DNA of 64,000 bases from UBA7067 sp051880615 (GTDB lineage Bacteria; Bacillota; Clostridia; Oscillospirales; Acutalibacteraceae), in assembly GCA_051880615.1 (NCBI GenBank), contig JBJEOH010000019.1:62001-126000 (forward strand). The letters run 5' to 3'. The notes below the pieces were generated by a model, which was not told the origin of the DNA, searched no databases, and saw nothing but the letters and a program-made list of their open reading frames with translations. The position numbers were made by a program, and so were the translations under genes. Positions 45,116 through 52,802 of the stretch are shown here, in pieces. How positions within the stretch are numbered: position 1 is the stretch's first letter; the number at the start of each line of letters is the position of its first letter.

Positions 45116-45652
45116 ATGAACATATGGCACGATATTGATTCATCAAGAATAGGTGAAAACGATTTTATTGCCGTTATTGAAATCCCAAAGGGCAGCAAGT
45201 GCAAATATGAGATGGATAAGCAGACAGGACTTTTAAAGCTTGACCGCATACTCTACACCTCAACACACTACCCTGCTAACTACGGCTTTATTCCGCGTAC
45301 ATATGGTGATGACCTCGACCCGCTTGATGTACTTGTACTTTGCAGTGAAGATGTATATCCTATGACTCTCATACGCTGCTACCCTATCGGCGTTATCAGA
45401 ATGGTTGACAACGGCAGAAACGACGAAAAGATTATCGCCATACCGTTCAACGACCCTACCTACAACGAGTACACCGATATTTCTCAGCTGCCGAAACACA
45501 TTTTTACCGAGATGTGCCACTTCTTCACAGTGTATAAAAGCCTTGAAAACAAGGACACCGCTGTTGACGAGGTTCAGGGCGTTGAGGTAGCGCGCGAGGT
45601 TATAAAGGCTGCGATTGAGTCGTACAATGATAAATTCATAGTTAAGGATTAA
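45116..45652 (+). CDS. ppa: Family I soluble inorganic pyrophosphatase
   Basis: A 178-residue enzyme hydrolysing pyrophosphate to drive biosynthesis. IPKGSKCKYE, YPANYGFIP and the acidic metal site DDLDPLDVLVL are the family signatures. The preferred start is ATG 45116; an upstream in-frame ATG at 45104 lies too close to the AAAGGA site. A small membrane-protein gene follows after 21 bases. Confidence 0.93.
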   Translation: MNIWHDIDSSRIGENDFIAVIEIPKGSKCKYEMDKQTGLLKLDRILYTSTHYPANYGFIPRTYGDDLDPLDVLVLCSEDVYPMTLIRCYPIGVIRMVDNGRNDEKIIAIPFNDPTYNEYTDISQLPKHIFTEMCHFFTVYKSLENKDTAVDEVQGVEVAREVIKAAIESYNDKFIVKD

Positions 45653-45673
45653 ATTAAAATTAAGAGGTAAAAA

Positions 45674-46198
45674 ATGTCTAAAAGATCTATTAGAAAAATC
45701 TCGGAGCCTGAGCAGGCTCTTGAATCAAAAAGAACAAAGCGATTGAGGCTGGCTATCTGCGTATTCTATATTATTACAATAGTATGGTGCGCTTTCCCCT
45801 TTGTTCAGCTGCCTGCACCCGACGGAAGTATTCAGTTTTTCACCGTGTTCAATATGATTTTTGACGGTCTGCGCCTTGGCAACGGCTCAGGCGGAACGAT
45901 AATTTACGGTATTGTTCTGTTTTTACTGCCTGTAATCGGCTTTCTGTTTGAGTCCTTCGACAAGACAAGGGGCTTTAAATGCCTGACAGGCGTTTTGTGT
46001 CCGATTGTCGCGGTCGGACTTATATGCTTCGGGCCTGGCAGAGCATTCAGCCTCGGCGCTTTGCTGTCGATGGTGTGTTACTTTTTAATTACATTTATGT
46101 CTGTTTACCTCTTCCTTGTTATGCAGGAGGAAAAGAGAGGCAGCGAAAAGGTTAATAACGAGGCAAAGCCAAAGCACGATTTCAAGATTGAAAAATAA
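45674..46198 (+). CDS. Hypothetical membrane protein with about four transmembrane helices
   Basis: A 174-residue protein with a basic N-terminus (KRSIRKISE...KRTKRLRL), hydrophobic segments near 27-45, 75-95, 103-120 and 125-150, and a Lys/Glu-rich tail. I do not recognise a family. AAGAGG precedes the ATG, and it is 21 bases from ppa on the same strand, so the two are probably co-transcribed up to the terminator at 46214. Confidence 0.75.
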   Translation: MSKRSIRKISEPEQALESKRTKRLRLAICVFYIITIVWCAFPFVQLPAPDGSIQFFTVFNMIFDGLRLGNGSGGTIIYGIVLFLLPVIGFLFESFDKTRGFKCLTGVLCPIVAVGLICFGPGRAFSLGALLSMVCYFLITFMSVYLFLVMQEEKRGSEKVNNEAKPKHDFKIEK

Positions 46199-46213
46199 TC
46201 TCAGTATTTAACA

Positions 46214-46241
46214 AACGGGCGAACAAATCTGTTCGCCCGTT
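46214..46241 (+). terminator. Terminator after the membrane-protein gene
   Basis: A perfect 12-bp stem (AACGGGCGAACA / TGTTCGCCCGTT) with an AATC loop is followed by a short T run. Confidence 0.88.
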
Positions 46242-46259
46242 TTGTATTACAGCAATATA

Positions 46260-46571
46260 TCAATCCCTCAGCCTGATAAACATTCCGGGGTAAATCAGAT
46301 TCGGGTTGTCAAAATTATTCCTGCTTATTATCTCTTCTACGGTTATTCCGAAATTGGAGGCTATGGAATGAAGAGTGTCGCCGGGGCGCACAGCGTACCA
46401 CTGCGGCACATTTCTGTTCCCAATCGGTATTCTCAGCCGCTGTCCCGGGTATATTCTGTCGGGAAATGCAAGACCGTTGTATCTTGCTATATCATTAACC
46501 GTTATGCCGAAAAACTGTGCTATCCCCCACAGTGTATCGCCCGGCTCAACAGTATAAACTACGGTTGTCAT
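46260..46571 (-). CDS. Small protein of two LysM domains
   Basis: A 103-residue protein consisting almost entirely of two LysM repeats (about 5-50 and 57-101), each opening with YxVxPGDTLxxIA and closing with IYPGxxIRL or RLRI. LysM binds peptidoglycan or chitin-like glycans. There is no signal peptide and no catalytic domain, so it may act at the wall after non-classical release or on spore-wall precursors inside the cell. AAAGGAGTCACATA precedes the ATG. Confidence 0.9.
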   Translation of the reverse strand: MTTVVYTVEPGDTLWGIAQFFGITVNDIARYNGLAFPDRIYPGQRLRIPIGNRNVPQWYAVRPGDTLHSIASNFGITVEEIISRNNFDNPNLIYPGMFIRLRD

Positions 46572-46684
46572 TATGTGACTCCTTTCTTTTTTGCTATATT
46601 ATCAATATATGAGATATTCACTTTTTGGGTGAATACTCGTCCGAGCACAGGCAATAATAACCAAAAAGAAACAGGAGGACAATT

Positions 46685-47956
46685 ATGAGCTTTTTCATTA
46701 AAAGAGTGAGAGGCAGAGAGATTATTGATTCACGCGGAAACCCGACGGTTGAGGCTGAGGTTATGCTTGAATGCGGCATAAGCGCGCGTGCAAGCGTTCC
46801 TTCGGGCGCGTCAACAGGTGAATTTGAGGCGGTTGAGCTGCGTGACGGCAACAAAAAGCGCTTTTTGGGACTCGGAGTTCAGCAGGCGGTTGAAAACATC
46901 AGCCGCGAAATTTCACCTGCGCTGTGCGGCAAAAATCCGCTCAAGCAGGAGGAGCTTGACAGAATTATGATTGAGCTTGACGGCACAGACAACAAGTCAA
47001 AGCTCGGCGCAAACGCAACTCTTGCGGTTTCCATCGCGTGTGCAAGGGCAGCATCGGCACTGCTTGAAATTCCGCTTTACCGCTACATCGGCGGCTGCTT
47101 TACCCACACCCTGCCTATGCCGATGATGAACATTTTAAACGGCGGCGCTCACGCAGACAACAACCTTGATGTTCAGGAATTTATGATTCTTCCTGTCGGC
47201 GCAAAGAGCTTTTCACGGGGACTGCGGCAGTGCTGCGAGGTTTACCACACGCTGAAAAAGCTGCTGAAAACTAAGGGACTTTCAACCGCTATAGGCGATG
47301 AGGGCGGTTTTGCACCGTCACTGCAAAGTGAGAGCGAGGCTATTGAGCTTATATTACAGGCGGTCGAGCAGACTGGCTACAAGCCGGGAGCTGATTTTAT
47401 GATTTCGCTTGACGCTGCCGCAAGCGAATGGAAGGGTGAAAGTATCGGCGAATATAACCTGCCGAAAAAGGGCGAAATGAAAACGAGCAACGAGCTGATT
47501 GAATCGTGGAGCAAGCTCAGGGACAACTACCCGATTTTTTCGATAGAGGATCCTCTTGACGAAAACGATTGGGACGGCTGGGCGATGATGACCGAAAAGC
47601 TCAACGACCGTCTTGCGCTTGTGGGTGACGATTTATTTGTGACAAATCACGAGCGCCTTAAAAAGGGCATCGCACTGCACTGCGGAAACGCAATACTCAT
47701 CAAGCCCAATCAGATAGGCACGCTCACCGAAACGGCAAGAGCAGTGTTTATTGCAAAGCATCACGGCTATAGAACGATAATGTCGCACCGTTCGGGTGAA
47801 ACAGAGGACACAACGATAGCCGATTTAGCGGTCGGACTTTCAACGGGTCTTATCAAGACAGGTGCACCCTGCCGCACAGACAGAACCGCAAAATACAACC
47901 GCCTGCTCAGAATTGAGGAGCAGCTCGGCTCTACTGCGGAGTACGGGATAAGGTAA
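46685..47956 (+). CDS. eno: Enolase
   Basis: A 423-residue glycolytic enzyme interconverting 2-phosphoglycerate and phosphoenolpyruvate. DSRGNPTVE and GASTG at the N-terminus, IEDPLDENDW, DDLFVTN, LIKPNQIGT and MSHRSGETED cover the metal-binding and catalytic residues. The start has AGGAGGACAATT upstream. It is slightly shorter than the usual 430 residues and stands alone, outside a glycolytic operon. Confidence 0.96.
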   Translation: MSFFIKRVRGREIIDSRGNPTVEAEVMLECGISARASVPSGASTGEFEAVELRDGNKKRFLGLGVQQAVENISREISPALCGKNPLKQEELDRIMIELDGTDNKSKLGANATLAVSIACARAASALLEIPLYRYIGGCFTHTLPMPMMNILNGGAHADNNLDVQEFMILPVGAKSFSRGLRQCCEVYHTLKKLLKTKGLSTAIGDEGGFAPSLQSESEAIELILQAVEQTGYKPGADFMISLDAAASEWKGESIGEYNLPKKGEMKTSNELIESWSKLRDNYPIFSIEDPLDENDWDGWAMMTEKLNDRLALVGDDLFVTNHERLKKGIALHCGNAILIKPNQIGTLTETARAVFIAKHHGYRTIMSHRSGETEDTTIADLAVGLSTGLIKTGAPCRTDRTAKYNRLLRIEEQLGSTAEYGIR

Positions 47957-47984
47957 AAGAAAAATCAATAAGTTATGTAACAGC

Positions 47985-48011
47985 AGCCGCTCTCAAACCT
48001 TGAGGGCGGCT
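47985..48011 (+). terminator. Terminator after eno
   Basis: AGCCGCTCTCAA pairs with TTGAGGGCGGCT around ACC; TTTGTTATTT follows. Confidence 0.8.
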
Positions 48012-48059
48012 TTGTTATTTGTGCTAAAGAATAAAGAAAAAAGAATAATGAATAATTTT

Positions 48060-48076
48060 GGTTGTCGCCGCAACTT
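48060..48076. repeat. GGTTGTCGCCGC-core repeat, copy 4
   Basis: GGTTGTCGCCGCAACTT follows a purine-rich AAAGAATAAAG tract, the same arrangement as at 2811-2846. Confidence 0.6.
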
Positions 48077-48150
48077 ATCACCAAAATCAGATTTTGCCGT
48101 AATATAACAATATAAGCACCGGCTATGGCAAGGGATGGGAGTAGTGTAAG

Positions 48151-49011
48151 ATGAGGGTACGCAGCTTTTCGATAATAGGCGGAGATAAACGGCAGCTTTA
48201 CGCGGCGCAGGCTATACAGAGCGAGGGCTACAAAATATATCTAAGCGGCTTTGAAAAGCTTGAAAACGAGTGGAGCTTTGAACAGCTGCCGATAGACAAG
48301 GCTTTGCAAAACGGCGACTGCGTTATTCTGCCGATGCCGCTTACAAAGGACGGTCTGACTCTCAACGCACCCTTTTCAAACAGCGAAATTTTCCTTGACG
48401 ACAGCCTTGCACGCAGCTTTGCAGGCAAGAGGGTTTTCTGCACGATGAGCGCAAAGCTCAAGGCTCTGTCGCCTGCGTGGGAAAGCGTTTATCTGTGCGA
48501 CTATATGAGCCGTGAGGAGCTTGCCGTTCAGAATGCTGTGCCGAGCGCCGAGGGTGCGATAGAGGTTGCAATGCGCGAATACCCCGGCACGATACACGGC
48601 TCAAAATGCCTTGTCGCAGGCTTTGGCAAAATCGGCAAGGTGCTTAGCAAAATGCTGCATGGGCTCGGCGCACAGGTATATGCCGCCGCAAGAAAAAAAC
48701 GCGATCTGGCTCTTATCGGCGCACTCGGGTACAACGCCGTTGACATCAATACCTTAAGCTCAGTCGGCGGCTTTGATATAGTATTCAACACTGTACCGGC
48801 TATGATTTTTACGGCGCACACCCTTGCAAAAACCTGCAGGCAGGCGCTCGTAATCGACCTTGCCTCAAAGCCGGGCGGAGTTGATTTTGACAGTGCAAAA
48901 AGGCTCGGCATAAAAACAATTCACGCGCTGTCACTGCCCGGTCGCGTTGCACCGAAGGCGTCGGGCGAAATAATAAAAAAAACAATTTTCAATATGCTTG
49001 AGGAGGATTAA
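48151..49011 (+). CDS. dpaA: Dipicolinate synthase subunit A
   Basis: A 286-residue NAD(P)-binding protein. FSIIGGDKRQLYAA near the N-terminus and the Rossmann motif VAGFGKIGKVL (near residue 155) match DpaA/SpoVFA, which with DpaB oxidises a dihydrodipicolinate-pathway intermediate to dipicolinic acid in the mother cell during sporulation. It is two bases from dpaB. Its presence indicates that the organism makes heat-resistant spores. Confidence 0.92.
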   Translation: MRVRSFSIIGGDKRQLYAAQAIQSEGYKIYLSGFEKLENEWSFEQLPIDKALQNGDCVILPMPLTKDGLTLNAPFSNSEIFLDDSLARSFAGKRVFCTMSAKLKALSPAWESVYLCDYMSREELAVQNAVPSAEGAIEVAMREYPGTIHGSKCLVAGFGKIGKVLSKMLHGLGAQVYAAARKKRDLALIGALGYNAVDINTLSSVGGFDIVFNTVPAMIFTAHTLAKTCRQALVIDLASKPGGVDFDSAKRLGIKTIHALSLPGRVAPKASGEIIKKTIFNMLEED

Positions 49012-49013
49012 GC

Positions 49014-49586
49014 GTGGAAAAAACCACAGTTGGCTTTGCACTTTGCGGGTCATTCTGCACATTCTCCAAAGCAATCAAGGAAATGGAACATCTGGCTTTG
49101 GAGAAATACGATATTGTTCCGATAATGTCCTGCACAGCCTACGGCACAGACACACGCTTTGGCAAGGCGCAGGAAATAAACGAAAGAATTAAGGCTATTA
49201 GCAGAAAGGACATAATTCATTCGATAGAAACGGCTGAGCCGATAGGTCCCAAAAGAATGTGTGACATTCTGGCGGTTGCGCCCTGCACGGGCAACACTCT
49301 CGGCAAAATTGCAAATGGCATAACCGACACGCCCGTCACAATGGCGGTGAAGTCACAGCTTCGAATCGGCGCGCCTGTTGTTCTTGCGCTTGCAAGCAAC
49401 GACGCACTGGGCGCATCGGCGCAGAATTTAGGTAAGCTCCTGAACACAAAGAACATTTACTTTGTTCCTATGTCGCAGGACGACCCGCTAAAAAAGCCGA
49501 AGTCGCTTGTGGCGCATTTTGATAAGCTGCAACAGACAATAGAATCTGCGCTTATTGATGTTCAGCTACAGCCTGTTTTTGCGTAA
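49014..49586 (+). CDS. dpaB: Dipicolinate synthase subunit B (flavoprotein)
   Basis: A 190-residue flavoprotein-like subunit. VGFALCGSFCTFSKAI, the VAPCTGNTLGKIANGITDTPV block and LASNDALG resemble phosphopantothenoylcysteine-decarboxylase-type flavin sites and match DpaB/SpoVFB. The start is GTG at 49014, two bases after the dpaA stop codon. A mother-cell (sigma-K or sigma-E) promoter would be expected upstream of dpaA but I could not define one. Confidence 0.92.
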   Translation: MEKTTVGFALCGSFCTFSKAIKEMEHLALEKYDIVPIMSCTAYGTDTRFGKAQEINERIKAISRKDIIHSIETAEPIGPKRMCDILAVAPCTGNTLGKIANGITDTPVTMAVKSQLRIGAPVVLALASNDALGASAQNLGKLLNTKNIYFVPMSQDDPLKKPKSLVAHFDKLQQTIESALIDVQLQPVFA

Positions 49587-49594
49587 ATAAAGAA

Positions 49595-50140
49595 TTAAAG
49601 CTCTCTCAACATCAGGTGATGTCGGGAGAGCTTTGCCTCTCTTAAAATATGCTCAATCAGCAGAGGATAATTCAGCGTGAACATCTCGCAATCAAGCACG
49701 CCTTTGAGAATCCTTTCCTTAAAACAGATAAGCCCGTCAAGCAGTCTGAGTGCCGTTTGATTGAGCTTTTTCACCTGTGCGCAGATTTTCTCCGCCTTTT
49801 CGCGCCTGCACTCGCCGCTGCGAAGCGCAAGCTCCTTTTCGGTAATCGCCTTGTTTATCGGTATGCCTGTGAAGCGCTCGGTCTGCTTTTCAGCAAGAGC
49901 CGTAAAGTCAGTCACAACCTCGCCCGAGCAAAGCACGCCTTTACCGACAATACCGTCTGAAAGCGTTACGGCACGGCACAATAGCTTTTCAAACTCCCTG
50001 ATAAAGAATTCCGCATTATCTGAAAAACGGGGATTTGCCGGAGTAAAACCGGCTTTGAGAAAGAATGAATGTTCCTTCATAATTCGCCCGCAGAACAGAT
50101 GCAGCTCCAGTGATTTAATCACAAAATTCTCGGCATTCAT
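49595..50140 (-). CDS. DUF2935-like protein
   Basis: A 181-residue helical protein. Repeated Glu/His positions (KSLELHLFCGRIMKEHSFFLKAG at the start; LLIEHILREAKLSRHHL at the end) suggest a metal-binding four-helix bundle as in DUF2935 proteins of Firmicutes. The function is unknown. It has about half the length of two-repeat members. The final codons overlap a hairpin (49603-49636) that may terminate dpaB as well, as the two genes converge. Confidence 0.6.
   Translation of the reverse strand: MNAENFVIKSLELHLFCGRIMKEHSFFLKAGFTPANPRFSDNAEFFIREFEKLLCRAVTLSDGIVGKGVLCSGEVVTDFTALAEKQTERFTGIPINKAITEKELALRSGECRREKAEKICAQVKKLNQTALRLLDGLICFKERILKGVLDCEMFTLNYPLLIEHILREAKLSRHHLMLREL
49603..49636. terminator. 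Hairpin shared by convergent dpaB and DUF2935-like gene
   Basis: AAGCTCTCTC and GAGAGCTTTG-type arms pair around an inner CATC/GATG stem. The hairpin lies inside the last codons of the minus-strand gene. Confidence 0.65.
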
Positions 50141-50218
50141 TTTTGCCTCCTATCACAAAGTATCATTCTAATATATGAGAATAGAAATGATTATGTGACA
50201 GGAAGAACAGTTCAGCTC

Positions 50219-50893
50219 TTATCTGCGTCCGTCACCGCCCTTGCGGCTCTTATAGTCCTCGTCAATTCTGCGGCTCCAGTCCTGTGCAAGCGGCTTGCTC
50301 TCTCTGACGCAGCACACTGCGTCGGCTACCGTATCGTAGAGAACCTGTGTTCCGCGCTCGTCTGCGTGGTAGTTCACGGCACGGTCACGGCTGATGCCGA
50401 AATGAGACGCAGTTTCAACAGCGTCAATATTTGCACCGATAAACAGGAACTCCCAGCCGTACTTTTCCTTTTCGTGCTGTATCATTTTCTTGACCTTTTC
50501 GCTTGAGTAACGGCGGCTTGCATTCTCCATTCCGTCTGTTGTTATTACAAACATCGTGTGCTCGGGCACATCCTCGGGTCTTGCGTACTTATGAACATTG
50601 CCGATATGGTGAATAGCTCCGCCGATTGCGTCAATCAAAGCTGTACAGCCTCTTACGGTGTAGTCACTGTCGGTCATCTTCGGAATTTCGGAAAGCCTTA
50701 CTCTGTCGTGCAGCACCTCGCTTTCATTGTCAAAAAACACGGTTGAAACAAAGCATTCGCCGCCCTGCTTTCTCTGCTTTTCAATCATTGCGTTAAAGCC
50801 GCCGATTGTGTCTGCTTCAAGCCCTGACATTGAGCCGCTTCTGTCGAGAATGAACACAAGCTCGGTAATTCCGTTGTTATTTGTCTTTTTCAT
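50219..50893 (-). CDS. Von Willebrand factor A domain protein
   Basis: A 224-residue cytosolic protein made of a single VWA domain. The MIDAS metal site is complete: Asp17-x-Ser19-x-Ser21 (LDRSGSMSG), the Thr in RGCTALIDA and the Asp in VITTDGMEN. VWA proteins of this size occur with MoxR ATPases or stress-related TerD systems, but neither is adjacent here. The start is ATG 50893, with CGGAGG upstream. The role is unknown. Confidence 0.85.
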   Translation of the reverse strand: MKKTNNNGITELVFILDRSGSMSGLEADTIGGFNAMIEKQRKQGGECFVSTVFFDNESEVLHDRVRLSEIPKMTDSDYTVRGCTALIDAIGGAIHHIGNVHKYARPEDVPEHTMFVITTDGMENASRRYSSEKVKKMIQHEKEKYGWEFLFIGANIDAVETASHFGISRDRAVNYHADERGTQVLYDTVADAVCCVRESKPLAQDWSRRIDEDYKSRKGGDGRR

Positions 50894-50957
50894 AATCAAA
50901 ACCTCCGATAAATTCAATTCTGGGTTTTATACTAATTCCTGATAGAAAGTAGATTTA

Positions 50958-51060
50958 TATTTGCGAGGATAATTTTCGCAAGACAAGGCGGAGGACGCCG
51001 CAAGGCTGACGCCTTGCAAGGACGACAACGCAGTATTGCGGAAATTAGACCGCAAAGATT
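50958..51060. repeat. GC-rich palindromic intergenic element
   Basis: Nested inverted repeats are visible: GCAAGGCTGACGCCTTGC in the centre, and GGCGGAGGACGCC beside it, flanked by TTTTCGCAAGAC and ATTGCGGAAAT. The GC content is well above the surroundings. It looks like a REP/MITE-type element upstream of the VWA gene. Confidence 0.55.
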
Positions 51061-51151
51061 TTATACTTTTTATTAGGTATTAGTATTAACCTTGCAACTG
51101 TATTATAAAGAATTTATCGAAGGCTGTGGTCGCATAGCAGGCGACAAATTT

Positions 51152-52192
51152 TTATACTCCCAAAAGGCTCTGGTCAAAGGCGAAAAGCGCCTGATTAATC
51201 TCGAACACATCATAGTTTCCGTTTGTAATAAAATACTCGATAATTATATCGAATTTATTACTGTGCGACAGTGCAAAGCCTGCCTTCATCAGCATATCCT
51301 TTGTTTCATCAAGCGAAAGCTCCAGTGAAATTGCAAAGGCGATTACCGTTGGCTTACTCGGCTTGTAATGTATGTCGCCCCGAATTTTTGAAAAAAGCTT
51401 TCGTGATATATTTGCTTTCTTATAGCACTGTGCGTCTGTAATGCCCTTTTCGTCTATCTTACGCAGAAGCATTTGTGAAAAGCTCTCGTCAATGCAGTTA
51501 AGCCTGTCAGCCAGCAACTCTTCCAACGGTGCTGCACCGTCGCACACTGCCATATCGAACTTTTCCGCCGATTGCACATACTGCGGCTTTGGCATTGCAG
51601 ACGCAGACAGCGGCATACTCTCCATACTGCGCCGTCTGCTTTCGTATTCATAATCAATATGCGTCCCGACATAGTTTTCATCAATAAAGGTTTTGATATC
51701 GCCGAAGAGCTTTTCACTTATCTGATATGCCGCCCTGTCAAAAATCACGATATACACAAGCATTTCATGTTCAAGAAGAAAGTCGCTTATCTCATCAACC
51801 GCTATCTTAAGCGCCTGAGCCTTCGGGTAGCCGTAAACGCCCGATGAAATCAGCGGAAAAGCCACTGACTCGCAGTTGTTTTCCTTTGCAAGCCTAAGGC
51901 TTTCGCGATAGCAAGAGCGTAAAAGCTCCTCCTCGCCGTTTTGCCCGCCTTTCCAAATCGGGCCGACAGTGTGGATAACATAGCGGCAGGGCAAATTATA
52001 TGCTCCTGTAATTTTCGCCTGCCCTGTTTTGCAGCCGCCGAGCGTCATACATTCCTTAAGCAGTCCCTTACCGGCAGCCTTGTGTATTGCGCCGTCAACT
52101 CCTCCGCCGCCGAGCAATGAGCAGTTTGCGGCGTTGACTATTGCGTCACACTCAATTTTTGTTATATCGTTCCGTTCAATTTTTAAAGGCAT
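51152..52192 (-). CDS. Macro-domain ADP-ribose hydrolase with C-terminal HTH-like domain
   Basis: A 346-residue protein. Residues 1-170 are a macro domain: AIVNAANCSLLGGGGVDGAIH and VAFPLISSGVYGYP are the ADP-ribose-binding loops, with the Asn and Asp used for O-acetyl-ADP-ribose or protein de-ADP-ribosylation. After a linker, residues about 225-346 form a second, helical domain (KKANISRKLFSKIRGD, then AISLELSLDETKDMLMKAGF) that recalls an XRE-type DNA-binding fold. ATG 52192 is preferred over GTG 52201 because GGAG is then well spaced. The C-terminal call is tentative. Confidence 0.85.
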   Translation of the reverse strand: MPLKIERNDITKIECDAIVNAANCSLLGGGGVDGAIHKAAGKGLLKECMTLGGCKTGQAKITGAYNLPCRYVIHTVGPIWKGGQNGEEELLRSCYRESLRLAKENNCESVAFPLISSGVYGYPKAQALKIAVDEISDFLLEHEMLVYIVIFDRAAYQISEKLFGDIKTFIDENYVGTHIDYEYESRRRSMESMPLSASAMPKPQYVQSAEKFDMAVCDGAAPLEELLADRLNCIDESFSQMLLRKIDEKGITDAQCYKKANISRKLFSKIRGDIHYKPSKPTVIAFAISLELSLDETKDMLMKAGFALSHSNKFDIIIEYFITNGNYDVFEINQALFAFDQSLLGV

Positions 52193-52388
52193 ATGTATCA
52201 CTCCGCTTTGATGTTTTTAGGTGTTTGTATTATAGCACAAAAACACAAAAAATTCATTATGTCTGCGATAATTTACTACAATTTTAAAAAGCAATGTGTT
52301 ATAATAAAAAATAAATAGCGTCAGGAAAAATTTGTGTTTATCGCACTAAGAAATCATAGAGTCAGCACGCATAGAGGTGACAAGGAAT

Positions 52389-52802
52389 ATGAAAGCAGAA
52401 ATTGAGGCTAAAGCCGAAAACCTGTATGAGCTCAATAAAATATGCGAAGAGCTTATCGACGAGAAGTCAAAGAATTGCAAGGCCTACAAACGGCTGATGA
52501 CAGCGATTGAGGAGATTTTTGTAAATATAGTTTCCTACGCCTATCAGGGCAAGTCAGGCAAGACCTGCTTTGAAATTGAATATATAGATAAAAATAAAGT
52601 CAGAGTGACATTCACCGACTGCGGCACGGCGTTTAATCCTCTTGAATTTGACAGTAAGAGCAACGCCGAAAACAATATAAACACTCTGACCCCCGGAGGA
52701 CTTGGAATAGAGCTTGTAAAGCTCATCACCGAGAACTTAAGCTACAGATATGAAAACGGAGAGAACATACTCTCCTTTGAAAAAACACTGGAGGAGATGT
52801 GA
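52389..52802 (+). CDS. RsbW/SpoIIAB-like serine kinase (GHKL ATPase)
   Basis: A 137-residue ATPase of the anti-sigma-factor kinase type. The N box (IEEIFVNIVSYAY, Glu41-Glu42...Asn46), G1 box (DCGTAFNP, Asp77-x-Gly79) and G2 box (GGLGIELVK) are complete. Proteins like this phosphorylate a Ser of a STAS partner and release or bind a target. Its end overlaps the start of the phosphatase gene by one base (TGATG). ATG 52389 follows GGTGACAAGGAAT. The most likely substrate in the window is the STAS protein at 54853-55152; that link is inferred. Confidence 0.9.
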   Translation: MKAEIEAKAENLYELNKICEELIDEKSKNCKAYKRLMTAIEEIFVNIVSYAYQGKSGKTCFEIEYIDKNKVRVTFTDCGTAFNPLEFDSKSNAENNINTLTPGGLGIELVKLITENLSYRYENGENILSFEKTLEEM

